DNA from: an uncultured Aquimarina sp.
GTDB taxonomy: Bacteria; Bacteroidota; Bacteroidia; Flavobacteriales; Flavobacteriaceae
Assembly: GCA_947489685.1 (NCBI GenBank)
Contig: CANLEM010000009.1
Location: 1-64,000, forward strand
Reading direction: 5' to 3'
Length of the DNA stretch: 64,000 nucleotides
Shown: in pieces, positions 33,674 through 43,072 of the stretch
How positions within the stretch are numbered: position 1 is the stretch's first letter
Layout of the letters: every line of letters begins with the position of its first letter
The notes under the pieces: model-generated
What the model was told of the DNA's origin: nothing
Seen by the model: the letters and a program-made list of their open reading frames with translations, nothing else
Databases searched by the model: none
Made by a program: the position numbers and the translations under genes

Positions 33674-34774
33674 TTAATTAATATCTTCTCCTTTTTTGAG
33701 TTTTTCTAACTCTCCTGTTAACCTTCCTTTAAACCTATCCGGAGCTTTGGTCATGGATGTATTAATTGATTTTATTGCATTTTTATAGTCTCCATTAGCA
33801 GCATATGCTTTGGCTAACCCGTAATTAGATGGCCAGGCGCCATTAGAATTCTTTACATTATTCTTTAAAATATCTAATGCCTTTTCTTTTTGTCCCTGCC
33901 CTATTAAACCAGTTCCCAATCTAAATACTTGAGTAGCATTACCTAATTTGGCTGCTTTATCTACAAATGTTAATGCTTCAGCTGTTTTTCCTTGTTTTGC
34001 TAATATTTGTGATTTTAGAGAAAGGTTTGCAAAAGTTTCTTTACTGAAGAAATTTCCGCTTATAGAACCATTTACCCACTCTAGGGCTTGATCAATTTCT
34101 CCAGCATTAAAAGCATAATTAGCAGCATTATCCCATGTAGTTTGCGTAAATCCATTTGTGTTTCGCAGATCATTTTTGATCCCAGCCATCACAATATTCT
34201 TCACATCAACTTCAATCTTAAAAGGGATTTCCTTTTTTGCCCATCGCAAAGCGGCTACCGCACTATTGGCATCGACTACAGGAAATAAAAAGGTAAGAAC
34301 TTCGGTATGTGCTGTTTCTTTAGTTTTTACATCTACTCGTAAAACATCTTCTTTTTCATCATAAAAATAACTCCCCCAAGAGGTAGAATTACTTGATAAT
34401 ATAATCGTTGCTCCGCCATCTTCTTTTAAAGCTATGTGTAGACCATATATTCCGGCCTTAATATCTTTTCCTTCTACTTTAACGTCATTGGTAAACTTGA
34501 TGGTACTATTTAAATTAGCCCCAGCTCTCCAAGGAGCAGACTTAGAGGTACCAAAACCAAGATCATTAAAACCATAGGGTACTAGTTTACCCCAGATCTC
34601 TCGTTCTTTTACACTTGGTCTTCCGTAGTCAATAGTAATATCTGTTATTCCAACTCGTTGAGTTACTTGTGATCGTTGACTTCCTTCAGGTGTTTTTAAT
34701 TGCGCATTTGTTTGCGTAGAGAATAGCAACATTGCACTGGCAATACATGCCTTAAGCAGGGTGGTTTGTTTCAT
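33674..34774 (-). CDS. DUF2911 and TPR protein, secreted
   Basis: A 366-residue protein with a signal peptide (LLKACIASAMLLFSTQTNAQ). Residues 25-190 match DUF2911, with VTQRVGITDITIDYGRPSVK, REIWGKLVPYG and PWRAGANLNSTIKF; a later GIYGLHIAL strand. Residues 200-366 contain TPR-like pairs (FAKAYAANG-type NYGLAKAYAANGDYKNAIKS). DUF2911 is a frequent Bacteroidota periplasmic family of unknown function. It stands alone with its own terminator. Confidence 0.88.
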   Translation of the reverse strand: MKQTTLLKACIASAMLLFSTQTNAQLKTPEGSQRSQVTQRVGITDITIDYGRPSVKEREIWGKLVPYGFNDLGFGTSKSAPWRAGANLNSTIKFTNDVKVEGKDIKAGIYGLHIALKEDGGATIILSSNSTSWGSYFYDEKEDVLRVDVKTKETAHTEVLTFLFPVVDANSAVAALRWAKKEIPFKIEVDVKNIVMAGIKNDLRNTNGFTQTTWDNAANYAFNAGEIDQALEWVNGSISGNFFSKETFANLSLKSQILAKQGKTAEALTFVDKAAKLGNATQVFRLGTGLIGQGQKEKALDILKNNVKNSNGAWPSNYGLAKAYAANGDYKNAIKSINTSMTKAPDRFKGRLTGELEKLKKGEDIN

Positions 34775-34910
34775 GACTGACTTTTTGAATTAATTATTTA
34801 ATTGAATAGATCTAAAATCTATCTGGAGCAATTTAACAGGATATCGTCAATCCTAATGTTACGGTAGTGTTAAACTCAAAAACAAAGTCATAATTGATTG
34901 TTAAACGTCT

Positions 34911-36140
34911 CTATTCATTTAACAACTCTTTCACAAAACCTTCAAACTCGGCCTTAAAACTAACATATTTCTCACCGGTAGCAGGCCCATTAAACCCTGT
35001 ATGTATCTTTCTTACTTTTCCTTTTTTATCAATAAAAATAGTAGTAGGATATGATAATACATGATTAAGCATAGGTAATTTTTCTTGCGCTTTCTTTTTA
35101 TCCGATGTACCGTGTTGAGCTAGTAGTATTGGGTACGGAACCTCTAATTTCTTTTTTAACCTGCTAATTGCTTTATACGCTTTTTCTTCGGTTTTGGCAT
35201 ATTCAAAAGCCAAGGCTACCAAAGCTATATCGCTATCTTTGTTTCTATTATAATAGTCTACATAATATTTGGTCTCATCCATACAGTTGGGGCACCATGT
35301 TCCCATAACCTGAACAATAACTACTTTGTCCTGAAATTGCTTATCTGAAAGAGAAACCAAATTTCCTTCTACATCTGGAAAACTAAAATCAAAAGTTTCA
35401 TAACCTTCTTTTAGAAACGTTAATGAATCCGCCTTTGGTAACTCGTACTTTTCATTGCGTTTGGCTACAAAAGGTTCTTTCCAATGATTACCCGAATAGA
35501 AATGTCCATTCATAGTACTATCAGTCGCTTTACCGGTAAATAAAAAAGCATGCGCTCCATCAAACGCAGATAATTGAAATTGATCATCATTAATCACTCC
35601 CTCAAGAAATCTATAATCACCAGTTGTGGTTCTAAAAGTTCCTGAAACTATGTTTCCATTTTGTTTAAAAATTCCTTTTGCTATATACCTATCTTCTGCA
35701 TTATCTTCACTAAAAACAGTTTCCCAATTACCAGTAATGTCTTTAGAGGGTTTCGATTTAATTTCGAATCTATCTTGGGCTCCAAAACTTGCTTTAAAAG
35801 GGACTACTCTATCCAAACTTTCTTTAATAAAACTACCCGAAATGGTCATCGAGTCTTTAAAACGACCCGCTACATAACCTTCAAATATTGGGAATTTAAT
35901 TACAATCGAATCTCCATTTATTTCTATTTCATCTACGGCTATGGTTTCTTCGGCATTAAATATTCTTAAGGTTTGATCATCCATAACCTCGAACAAAAAA
36001 GGAAGTTCTTTTCCCTCCTCTACCTGAAGACTAGCCCTCCAAGGGCCACTTTTAAAATCTATAGATTGTATTCCTACTTCCTTTTTACAAGAGCTAAGAA
36101 TAAGTGTGCAAATAGAAATTAATAAGATTATTTTTTTCAT
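34911..36140 (-). CDS. TlpA-like thioredoxin-fold lipoprotein
   Basis: A 409-residue lipoprotein: signal with lipobox ending ILSSC, cysteine about residue 18. Residues 20-260 form a beta-rich domain of unknown fold typical of Bacteroidota TlpA proteins. Residues 270-409 are a thioredoxin domain with the active site WCPNC in VQVMGTWCPNCMDE and a cis-Pro region YPTTIFIDKKGKV. It probably reduces periplasmic disulfides or cytochrome c apoproteins. It is tethered to a membrane and stands alone between the DUF2911 and pheT genes. Confidence 0.88.
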   Translation of the reverse strand: MKKIILLISICTLILSSCKKEVGIQSIDFKSGPWRASLQVEEGKELPFLFEVMDDQTLRIFNAEETIAVDEIEINGDSIVIKFPIFEGYVAGRFKDSMTISGSFIKESLDRVVPFKASFGAQDRFEIKSKPSKDITGNWETVFSEDNAEDRYIAKGIFKQNGNIVSGTFRTTTGDYRFLEGVINDDQFQLSAFDGAHAFLFTGKATDSTMNGHFYSGNHWKEPFVAKRNEKYELPKADSLTFLKEGYETFDFSFPDVEGNLVSLSDKQFQDKVVIVQVMGTWCPNCMDETKYYVDYYNRNKDSDIALVALAFEYAKTEEKAYKAISRLKKKLEVPYPILLAQHGTSDKKKAQEKLPMLNHVLSYPTTIFIDKKGKVRKIHTGFNGPATGEKYVSFKAEFEGFVKELLNE

Positions 36141-36289
36141 TGTATAAAGCTTTAAATAAAAAAGTGTTGAAAGGTAATTAAAACTTCTGTGACCGTTTCT
36201 ATTTGATCAAAATTTTAGAAAAAATAAATACTTTAATGATATAATCAATCATAGATAGAATTTTATTGAAGATAAGCCAATAATACTGT

Positions 36290-36319
36290 TTGTAACCTCT
36301 AATCAATATAGTATCTTTA
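36290..36319 (+). promoter_or_regulatory. Promoter of pheT
   Basis: TTG at 36290-36292 and TATCTTTA at 36312-36319, 19-base spacer, about 26 bases before the pheT ATG. One mismatch to TAnnTTTG. Confidence 0.6.
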
Positions 36320-36344
36320 CCGACTGAATTTAGAAAAATCATCA

Positions 36345-38777
36345 ATGAAAATTTCATACAACTGGCTAAAACAATTTATCAATCTTGATTGGGATGCAGA
36401 AAAAGCGGGTGAATTGCTTACAGATTTGGGACTTGAGGTTGAAGGAATAGATACCTACCAGAGTTTAAAAGGAGGATTAGAGGGAGTTGTTATAGGGCAA
36501 GTATTAACTTGTGAAAAACACCCAAATGCGGATAAATTAAAAGTTACCAAAGTTGATTTTGGAAACGGAGATCCTGTTCAGATAGTATGCGGTGCTCCAA
36601 ATGTAGCTGCAGGACAAAAAGTGCCAGTAGCGACTATAGGAACAAAACTATATGATGACAAAGGTGAGGTATGGGTCATAAAAAAAGGTAAGATTCGTGG
36701 AGAAGAAAGCCATGGGATGATTTGTGCCGAAGACGAACTTGGTCTTGGAAATAGTCACGATGGTATTATGATACTTGATGCGGATATACCCGTTGGCACA
36801 AAAGCCTCAGAAATATTTGACATCGAAAATGATACTGTTTTTGAAATAGGACTAACCCCTAATCGAGCAGATGCAATGAGTCATTGGGGAACTGCTAGAG
36901 ATCTTAAGGCCGGTCTTATGCAAAAGGATATCAATATAGAGCTCATTACTCCGTCGGTTAGTAATTTTAGAGTTGAAAATAGATTGAATAAAATTGATAT
37001 TGAGGTCAAAAATGCAGATTTGGCACCTAGATATTGTGGAGTTACAATTTCTGATATCAAGGTACAAGAATCTCCTTCTTGGTTACAAAATAGATTAAAA
37101 GCAATTGGTATTACTCCAAAAAACAATGTTGTTGATGTCACCAATTATGTATTGCATGAGCTTGGCCAACCTCTGCACGCATTTGATGCGCATTATATTG
37201 ATGGTAATAAAATTGAAGTAAAAACTTTGGCAAAAGGTACTAAGTTTACCACATTGGACGAAGTAGAGAGAGAATTACATGAAGAAGATTTGATGATATG
37301 TGATGAAGCCAAACCTTTATGTATAGCTGGAGTATTTGGTGGTATAAATTCTGGTGTGACAGCATCTACGACATCTATATTTTTGGAGAGCGCATATTTT
37401 AATCCCGTAAGTATTAGAAAAACAGCCAAACGGCATGGTTTAAATACCGATGCTTCTTTCAGGTTTGAAAGAGGCATAGATCCTAATATTACTGAGTATG
37501 CTTTAAAAAGGGCTGCGTTATTGATACAAGAACTTGCTGGAGGTAATATATCAAGCGAAATCATTGATTTATATCCAAAAAAACTTGAAGATTTTCAGGT
37601 CTTTTTATCTTTCGAAAACTCAGCTAAATTAATTGGAGAAGAACTCCCTCAAGACACAATAAAAAGTATACTCTCATCTTTGGATATAAAGATAAACAGT
37701 ATATCAGAAACTGGGATTGGACTAACCATTCCTGCGTATCGTAATGATGTACAGAGAGAAGCTGATGTTATTGAAGAGATTCTTAGAGTATATGGCTATA
37801 ACAATATTGGTTTTACCCAAAAGTTAAATGCTTCTATATCTAATATAGATAAGTTTTCTGACTATAATGTACAAAATACAATATCCAATCAATTAGTCGG
37901 GCAAGGATTTAACGAAATGTTGGCTAACTCTCTTACGAGCCCCGAATACATCCAACTTAGCGAACAACTAAAGGATGAAAATAATGTAGAAATGCTTAAC
38001 CCCTTAAGTAATGATCTAGCGGTTATGCGCCAATCTATGTTGTTTTCTGGATTAGAAGCTGTGTCCTATAATATTAATAGAAAAAGAGCAGATCTTAGAT
38101 TATTCGAATTTGGAAAAACCTATCATTATTGTAATGAAGAAAGAGTTGAAAATAAACATTTGAGTATCATAATTTCTGGTAACAGAACTATTGAAAGCTG
38201 GAAAACAGGGCAACAAACAAGTGACTTTTTCTTTTTAAAAGGAATAATAACCTCGGTGTTGGAACGGTTAGGGTTAGGAGTACAAAGATTAAAAACTTCT
38301 TCTTTTAAAAATGATGTTCTTTCTGAAGGAATCTCATTAAGTCTTGGTAAAGCAAAATTAGTAGAGTTTGGTATTGTAAAAAAATCAGTACTGAAGCATT
38401 TTTCTATCTCTCAAGAAGTTTTATATGCCGATTTTAACTGGGATAATGTATTAGAATATGCCAAACATTCTAAAGTAAAATATAAAGACATTCCAAAATT
38501 TCCGGAGGTACGTAGAGATTTCGCACTTTTAATAGACGATGCCGTTAAATTTGAAGATATTCAGACTATTGCCAAACAAACTGAAAAGCAATTATTAAAG
38601 AATGTAAATTTATTTGACGTATATCAAGGTAAGAATTTACCAAAAGGTAAAAAATCATATGCCGTAAGTTTTATTTTACAAGATGAACATAAGACTCTTA
38701 CAGATAAGCAGATTGATAAAATCATGAATAAATTGCAACATAATTTTGAGAATAAGCTAGGTGCAGAATTGAGATAA
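36345..38777 (+). CDS. pheT: Phenylalanine-tRNA ligase beta subunit
   Basis: An 810-residue subunit of the alpha2-beta2 enzyme that charges tRNA-Phe. It has a tRNA-binding OB domain (GVVIGQVLTCEKHPNADKLK), B3/B4 editing region (PRYCGVTISDIKV, LGQPLHAFDAH), B5, the catalytic-like core (FRFERGIDPN), and an anticodon-binding ferredoxin-like domain at the C-terminus (KFPEVRRDFALLIDDAVK). Length is full. The alpha subunit gene pheS is not adjacent. A strong bidirectional terminator follows. Confidence 0.98.
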   Translation: MKISYNWLKQFINLDWDAEKAGELLTDLGLEVEGIDTYQSLKGGLEGVVIGQVLTCEKHPNADKLKVTKVDFGNGDPVQIVCGAPNVAAGQKVPVATIGTKLYDDKGEVWVIKKGKIRGEESHGMICAEDELGLGNSHDGIMILDADIPVGTKASEIFDIENDTVFEIGLTPNRADAMSHWGTARDLKAGLMQKDINIELITPSVSNFRVENRLNKIDIEVKNADLAPRYCGVTISDIKVQESPSWLQNRLKAIGITPKNNVVDVTNYVLHELGQPLHAFDAHYIDGNKIEVKTLAKGTKFTTLDEVERELHEEDLMICDEAKPLCIAGVFGGINSGVTASTTSIFLESAYFNPVSIRKTAKRHGLNTDASFRFERGIDPNITEYALKRAALLIQELAGGNISSEIIDLYPKKLEDFQVFLSFENSAKLIGEELPQDTIKSILSSLDIKINSISETGIGLTIPAYRNDVQREADVIEEILRVYGYNNIGFTQKLNASISNIDKFSDYNVQNTISNQLVGQGFNEMLANSLTSPEYIQLSEQLKDENNVEMLNPLSNDLAVMRQSMLFSGLEAVSYNINRKRADLRLFEFGKTYHYCNEERVENKHLSIIISGNRTIESWKTGQQTSDFFFLKGIITSVLERLGLGVQRLKTSSFKNDVLSEGISLSLGKAKLVEFGIVKKSVLKHFSISQEVLYADFNWDNVLEYAKHSKVKYKDIPKFPEVRRDFALLIDDAVKFEDIQTIAKQTEKQLLKNVNLFDVYQGKNLPKGKKSYAVSFILQDEHKTLTDKQIDKIMNKLQHNFENKLGAELR

Positions 38778-38820
38778 AACCAATTTGTGTAATATAAGTT
38801 TTTACAAATATTTTAGAATA

Positions 38821-38858
38821 AAAAAAACCGGGATATCATTTGATATCCCGGTTTTTTT
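38821..38858. terminator. Bidirectional terminator between pheT and the TPR gene
   Basis: An 18-base perfect stem: seven A, CCGGGATATCA, TT loop, TGATATCCCGG, seven T. It has T-runs in both directions and serves two convergent genes. Confidence 0.95.
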
Positions 38859-38877
38859 ATTCCAAGTTTTAAAAGGA

Positions 38878-40155
38878 TTAGTTGCCTCCTTCTAAAGCTT
38901 TAAGTTTATTCTTCATTTCTTCAGCTTTAGGATCATCTAACTGATAGAAAATATTCATTAATGTACGTATCGCCTCTATATTATCAGGATCACTTTTTAA
39001 TGCTCCTTCTAGGTATGGCACTGTACTTTTATAAAGATCTTGTCTTTGTTGTTTTAAAGTATCATAACGCTTATAATCTTTACTAGAAGTACCAAGATTA
39101 TTCATTTCGTCAACAATTCCTTTTTCTTTACCTAAAATTAAAGCTGCGATATTTATCTGCGCGGCAGTATAGTCTTCTTTTAATTCTAAGGTTTTTTTGT
39201 AGTAATCCATTGCTTGCTCCTTATCTCCAAGACGCGCTGCACTTACTCCTAAGTTATATAATAAGTCAGGGTTTTCAGGATCATTGGCTACAATTTGCTC
39301 CATGATCTCTTTATATTTCTGGATGTTTCCTAATTTATAAAACACATCTGCCTCTGCTTGCAATAACGCAGAATCGTTAGGGTTGTTAGTTTTAGCCTCT
39401 TCAATAGCTTTCATTGCCTCTTCATCTTTACCTTGAGTAATGTAAATAAGCGCTATGTTTTTTGCTATCTCTCCTTTTTTGGATTCTGTAATACGAGTAT
39501 CTGGCTTGATATGTCCTCCCGCTCTTACTGTAAGATCTCTGGTTTGTTTTGAATCAAAAGTTTCGATCTCACCAGTTTCTTTATTTGTTGCGATAAACTC
39601 GGTAATGATACCGCTATATCCAACATCCTTCAATTCATTATAATATCCAAGGGCCGCATCATAATCTTTTGCATTTACTGCATTACCCGCAGCATAATAT
39701 AAATAAATAGTATCCTGCTTATTAGTTTTATAACCTACATACAATTTCTCTGCAGCTCCTTTATAATCTTTACCATTTTGATCTTTAATCGCATTTTCTA
39801 TTAAAGCTTGACGTAAAGCTTGTAATTTTTGAGTTGCTTCCTGAGAGTACTTTGCATTTCCAGAAGCTTGTTCAATTTCAATAGCTTTGGCATACGCATT
39901 AGCACCACCTTCAATTTTCTCTAAAGATGCATCTGCAGAAGCAGATAATACTTGACCTTTAAGGAAGTAGTATTGGGCTTTCATTTTTTCATCAGCTGCA
40001 TCCAATTGTCCTTCTACAGCTTTTAAAGCGTCACCCGCTATTAGTAAATTACCAGATTTAACAGCTTTGGCCGCTGCCTTTAATCCTTGTTTTTGAGAAA
40101 ATCCAATAGCACTATACGCTAGGAATAATACTAAGATAAATTTTGTCTTCATCAC
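38878..40155 (-). CDS. Periplasmic TPR protein, co-transcribed with gyrA
   Basis: A 425-residue protein with a signal peptide (KFILVLFLAYSAIGFSQ). Multiple TPR pairs follow, for example NPDLLYNLGVSAARLGDKEQ and LYYAAGNAVNAKDYDAALGY. It is lysine- and alanine-rich with no enzyme motif. It starts 24 bases after the gyrA stop on the same strand, so the two form an operon, a conserved flavobacterial arrangement to my recollection. It is probably a scaffold or assembly factor of the envelope; unproven. Confidence 0.85.
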   Translation of the reverse strand: MMKTKFILVLFLAYSAIGFSQKQGLKAAAKAVKSGNLLIAGDALKAVEGQLDAADEKMKAQYYFLKGQVLSASADASLEKIEGGANAYAKAIEIEQASGNAKYSQEATQKLQALRQALIENAIKDQNGKDYKGAAEKLYVGYKTNKQDTIYLYYAAGNAVNAKDYDAALGYYNELKDVGYSGIITEFIATNKETGEIETFDSKQTRDLTVRAGGHIKPDTRITESKKGEIAKNIALIYITQGKDEEAMKAIEEAKTNNPNDSALLQAEADVFYKLGNIQKYKEIMEQIVANDPENPDLLYNLGVSAARLGDKEQAMDYYKKTLELKEDYTAAQINIAALILGKEKGIVDEMNNLGTSSKDYKRYDTLKQQRQDLYKSTVPYLEGALKSDPDNIEAIRTLMNIFYQLDDPKAEEMKNKLKALEGGN

Positions 40156-40179
40156 TCGATTTTTTTTAATGGGATTTAA

Positions 40180-42723
40180 TTATTCTTCAGTTTTATTATC
40201 AATATTCGTGCCATCCGAATCAATATTCGAATCAGTTTCAGAAATAGTAGTTTCATCTACTCCGTCTTCTTCATCAATATCGTCTTCATCATGCATAACT
40301 TTTGCTACTGCGGCTATAGAATCTTTACCTTTTAAGTTAATTAGACGAACACCTTGTGTTGCTCTTCCCATAACACGTAAATCCTCTACAGACAAACGAA
40401 TAGCAATACCTGATTTATTAATAATCATAAGATCATCCAAATCAGTAACATTCTTAATGGCAACTAAATTTCCGGTTTTATCTGTAACCGAAATCGTTTT
40501 AACACCTTTACCACCTCTATTGGTAATTCTATAATCTTCTAGTTTTGAACGCTTACCATAACCGTTTTCTGATACTACTAAGATGTTACTTTCCATATCA
40601 TTTACAGCTACCATTCCTATAACTTCATCATTATCATTGGCCAAACGGATACCTCTTACTCCTGAAGCTCCTCTACCCATTGGTCTGGTTTTTTCTTCTT
40701 CAAAACGAATCGCTTTACCAGATTTAACGGCTAACATCACCTGACTCTTACCATCGGTAAGCTTTGCTTCTAAAAGTTCATCGTCATCTTTTATAGTAAT
40801 AGCATTAATTCCATTAGTTCTTGGTCTTGAATACTGCTCTAAAGATGTCTTTTTGACCTGACCTTTTTTCGTTGCCATTATGACATAGTGATTATTGATG
40901 TACTCTTCATCTTTCAAATCTTGAGTACAAATAAAAGCTTTCACTTTATCATCTGAACTAATATTAATAAGGTTTTGGATCGCTCTACCTTTTGAGGTTT
41001 TACTTCCTTCAGGTATTTCATAAACTCTCATCCAGAAACATTTTCCTTTTTGAGTAAAGAACAACATATATTGGTGGTTAGTCCCCACAAACAAATGTTC
41101 TAGGAAATCCTCATTACGGGTTGTACTACCTTTTTGTCCTACTCCTCCTCTATTTTGTTTTTTATACTCATTTAAAGAAGTACGCTTAATATATCCAGCA
41201 TGAGAAATTGTGATCACCACTTTCTCGTCAGGAATCATATCTTCTATACTTAAATCTCCTCCTGCATATTCGATTTGAGAACGACGATCATCACCATACT
41301 TATCTTTTATTTCGATAAGTTCTTCTTTGATAATATCCATTCGACGTTCTTTTTTATCAAGAATGTCTTTCAGGTCTTCAATCGTCTTCATCAACTCCTC
41401 ATACTCCGCTCGCAGTTTATCTTGCTCAAGACCAGTTAACTGGCGTAGTCGCATTTCTACAATTGCTTTTGCCTGTATCTCAGAAAGTTTAAAGCGTTTG
41501 ATCAATTTCTCCCTAGCTTCGTCGGCATTGGCAGAAGCTCTAATTAGAGCAATAACTTCATCTATATTATCCGAGGCTATAATTAAACCTTCAAGAATAT
41601 GCGCTCTCTCTTCTGCTTTTCTTAATTCATATTTTGTACGACGCACAACAACTTCGTGTCTGTGTTCAACAAAATAATGAATCATTTCTTTTACATTCAA
41701 TAACTGAGGTCTCCCCTTAACCAGTGCAATATTATTTACACTAAACGAAGATTGTAAGGCTGTATATTTATATAGAAGGTTAAGAACGATATTTGGTATT
41801 GCATCTCTTTTAAGAATATACACAATACGCATACCTTTTCTATCCGATTCGTCGCGAATAGTAGAGATACCATCTATTTTTTTATCATTAACAAGGTCGG
41901 CAGTTTTTTTGATCATATCTGCCTTATTCACCTGATAAGGAATCTCACTAACTATAATACATTCTCTTCCATTAACCTCTTCAAAAGTAGCTTTGGCACG
42001 CATGACTATTCTACCTCTTCCTGTTTTGAAAGCTTCTCTTACGCCATCGTAGCCATAAATAATACCTCCGGTAGGAAAGTCAGGTGCTTTTATATGAGTA
42101 ATTAACTCATCAATCTCAATATCATTATTATCAATATATGCAATGGTACCATCTACAACTTCACTAAGGTTATGAGGAGGCATATTTGTAGCCATACCTA
42201 CTGCAATTCCTGAAGCACCATTAATTAATAAACCAGGTATTCTTGTAGGAAGTACTGTTGGTTCCTGTAATGTATCATCAAAATTAAAAGTGTGATCTAC
42301 GGTATCTTTTTCAATATCTGCAAGCATATCCTCAGATATCTTACGCATTCTTGCTTCGGTATAACGCATTGCTGCAGGGCTATCACCATCTACAGAACCA
42401 AAGTTACCTTGACCATCTACCAACATGTATCGTAAACTCCATTCCTGAGCCATTCGAACCATTGTGTCATATACCGAAGTATCTCCATGAGGGTGATACT
42501 TACCAAGAACTTCTCCTACAATTCTTGCTGATTTCTTATGAGCACTACTAGCTCTAACACCGAGTTCATGCATTCCATACAAAACACGCCTATGTACAGG
42601 TTTAAGACCATCCCTAACATCTGGAAGGGCACGAGATACTATTACAGACATCGAATAATCGATGTAAGCAGACTTCATCTCATCCTCTATATTGATAGGT
42701 ATGAGTTTTTCTCCTTCTGTCAT
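40180..42723 (-). CDS. gyrA: DNA gyrase subunit A
   Basis: An 847-residue subunit that breaks and reseals DNA for negative supercoiling. Motifs: [15 protein letters not shown] near the N-terminus, catalytic tyrosine in [10 protein letters not shown], and a C-terminal beta-propeller with the GyrA-box-like QNRGGVG near residue 520 and further NRGGKG, SGKAIRF blades. The tail is an acidic Asp/Glu/Thr-rich stretch of about 30 residues. Full length. First gene of a two-gene operon with the TPR protein. Confidence 0.98.
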   Translation of the reverse strand: MTEGEKLIPINIEDEMKSAYIDYSMSVIVSRALPDVRDGLKPVHRRVLYGMHELGVRASSAHKKSARIVGEVLGKYHPHGDTSVYDTMVRMAQEWSLRYMLVDGQGNFGSVDGDSPAAMRYTEARMRKISEDMLADIEKDTVDHTFNFDDTLQEPTVLPTRIPGLLINGASGIAVGMATNMPPHNLSEVVDGTIAYIDNNDIEIDELITHIKAPDFPTGGIIYGYDGVREAFKTGRGRIVMRAKATFEEVNGRECIIVSEIPYQVNKADMIKKTADLVNDKKIDGISTIRDESDRKGMRIVYILKRDAIPNIVLNLLYKYTALQSSFSVNNIALVKGRPQLLNVKEMIHYFVEHRHEVVVRRTKYELRKAEERAHILEGLIIASDNIDEVIALIRASANADEAREKLIKRFKLSEIQAKAIVEMRLRQLTGLEQDKLRAEYEELMKTIEDLKDILDKKERRMDIIKEELIEIKDKYGDDRRSQIEYAGGDLSIEDMIPDEKVVITISHAGYIKRTSLNEYKKQNRGGVGQKGSTTRNEDFLEHLFVGTNHQYMLFFTQKGKCFWMRVYEIPEGSKTSKGRAIQNLINISSDDKVKAFICTQDLKDEEYINNHYVIMATKKGQVKKTSLEQYSRPRTNGINAITIKDDDELLEAKLTDGKSQVMLAVKSGKAIRFEEEKTRPMGRGASGVRGIRLANDNDEVIGMVAVNDMESNILVVSENGYGKRSKLEDYRITNRGGKGVKTISVTDKTGNLVAIKNVTDLDDLMIINKSGIAIRLSVEDLRVMGRATQGVRLINLKGKDSIAAVAKVMHDEDDIDEEDGVDETTISETDSNIDSDGTNIDNKTEE

Positions 42724-42954
42724 AAAAAACTTTTTTCTAAAATTGAATTAATAAACGCGCTAATTTAAGTAAATTAAGACGTTTTTAACACCCAATTACC
42801 TATGTAATATACGTAATTTATTAACAAAAAGAATGATATTCATGGTTAATAAGTCTATAAGGGAAGGTTTTGATTATTAAAGCTTTTTTTGTCTATTTAC
42901 CCGTAAAACCAAAAAAAGATTCAAAACCCTCTAATATTTAATGATATAAAACAA

Positions 42955-42978
42955 CATGACAAATTATCTTTTGTCATG
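42955..42978 (+). promoter_or_regulatory. Upstream inverted repeat of clpC
   Basis: CATGACAAA, 6-base spacer, TTTGTCATG: a perfect 9-base dyad about 40 bases upstream of the clpC -33 box. The half-site TTTGTCAT recurs at the -33 region (43013-43021). Probably a regulator site. Confidence 0.5.
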
Positions 42979-43014
42979 CTTAATTTGTTTATTTCAGATT
43001 AAAGGGAATAGTTT

Positions 43015-43045
43015 TTGTCATAGTAATTCTAAATTACTATTTTAG
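43015..43045 (+). promoter_or_regulatory. clpC promoter with a dyad in the spacer
   Basis: TTG at 43015-43017 and TATTTTAG at 43038-43045, 20-base spacer. The spacer is filled by ATAGTAATT-CTA-AATTACTAT (43020-43040), a perfect 9-3-9 inverted repeat that overlaps the -7 box. This placement suits repression or stress-responsive control of clpC. Confidence 0.6.
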
Positions 43046-43072
43046 TTATAAAGAAAAAGAAAGAGATTGTTT

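Larger units (their letters stand above)
42724..43072. other. Divergent intergenic region between gyrA and clpC
   Basis: About 350 bases with no gene. It contains two inverted repeats and a promoter facing clpC, listed separately. The gyrA promoter is not obvious by eye. Confidence 0.6.

Noticed and set aside
42724..43072. A small gene or RNA between gyrA and clpC
   Set aside because: No open frame of convincing composition exists and the hairpins fit regulatory dyads better than an RNA gene.
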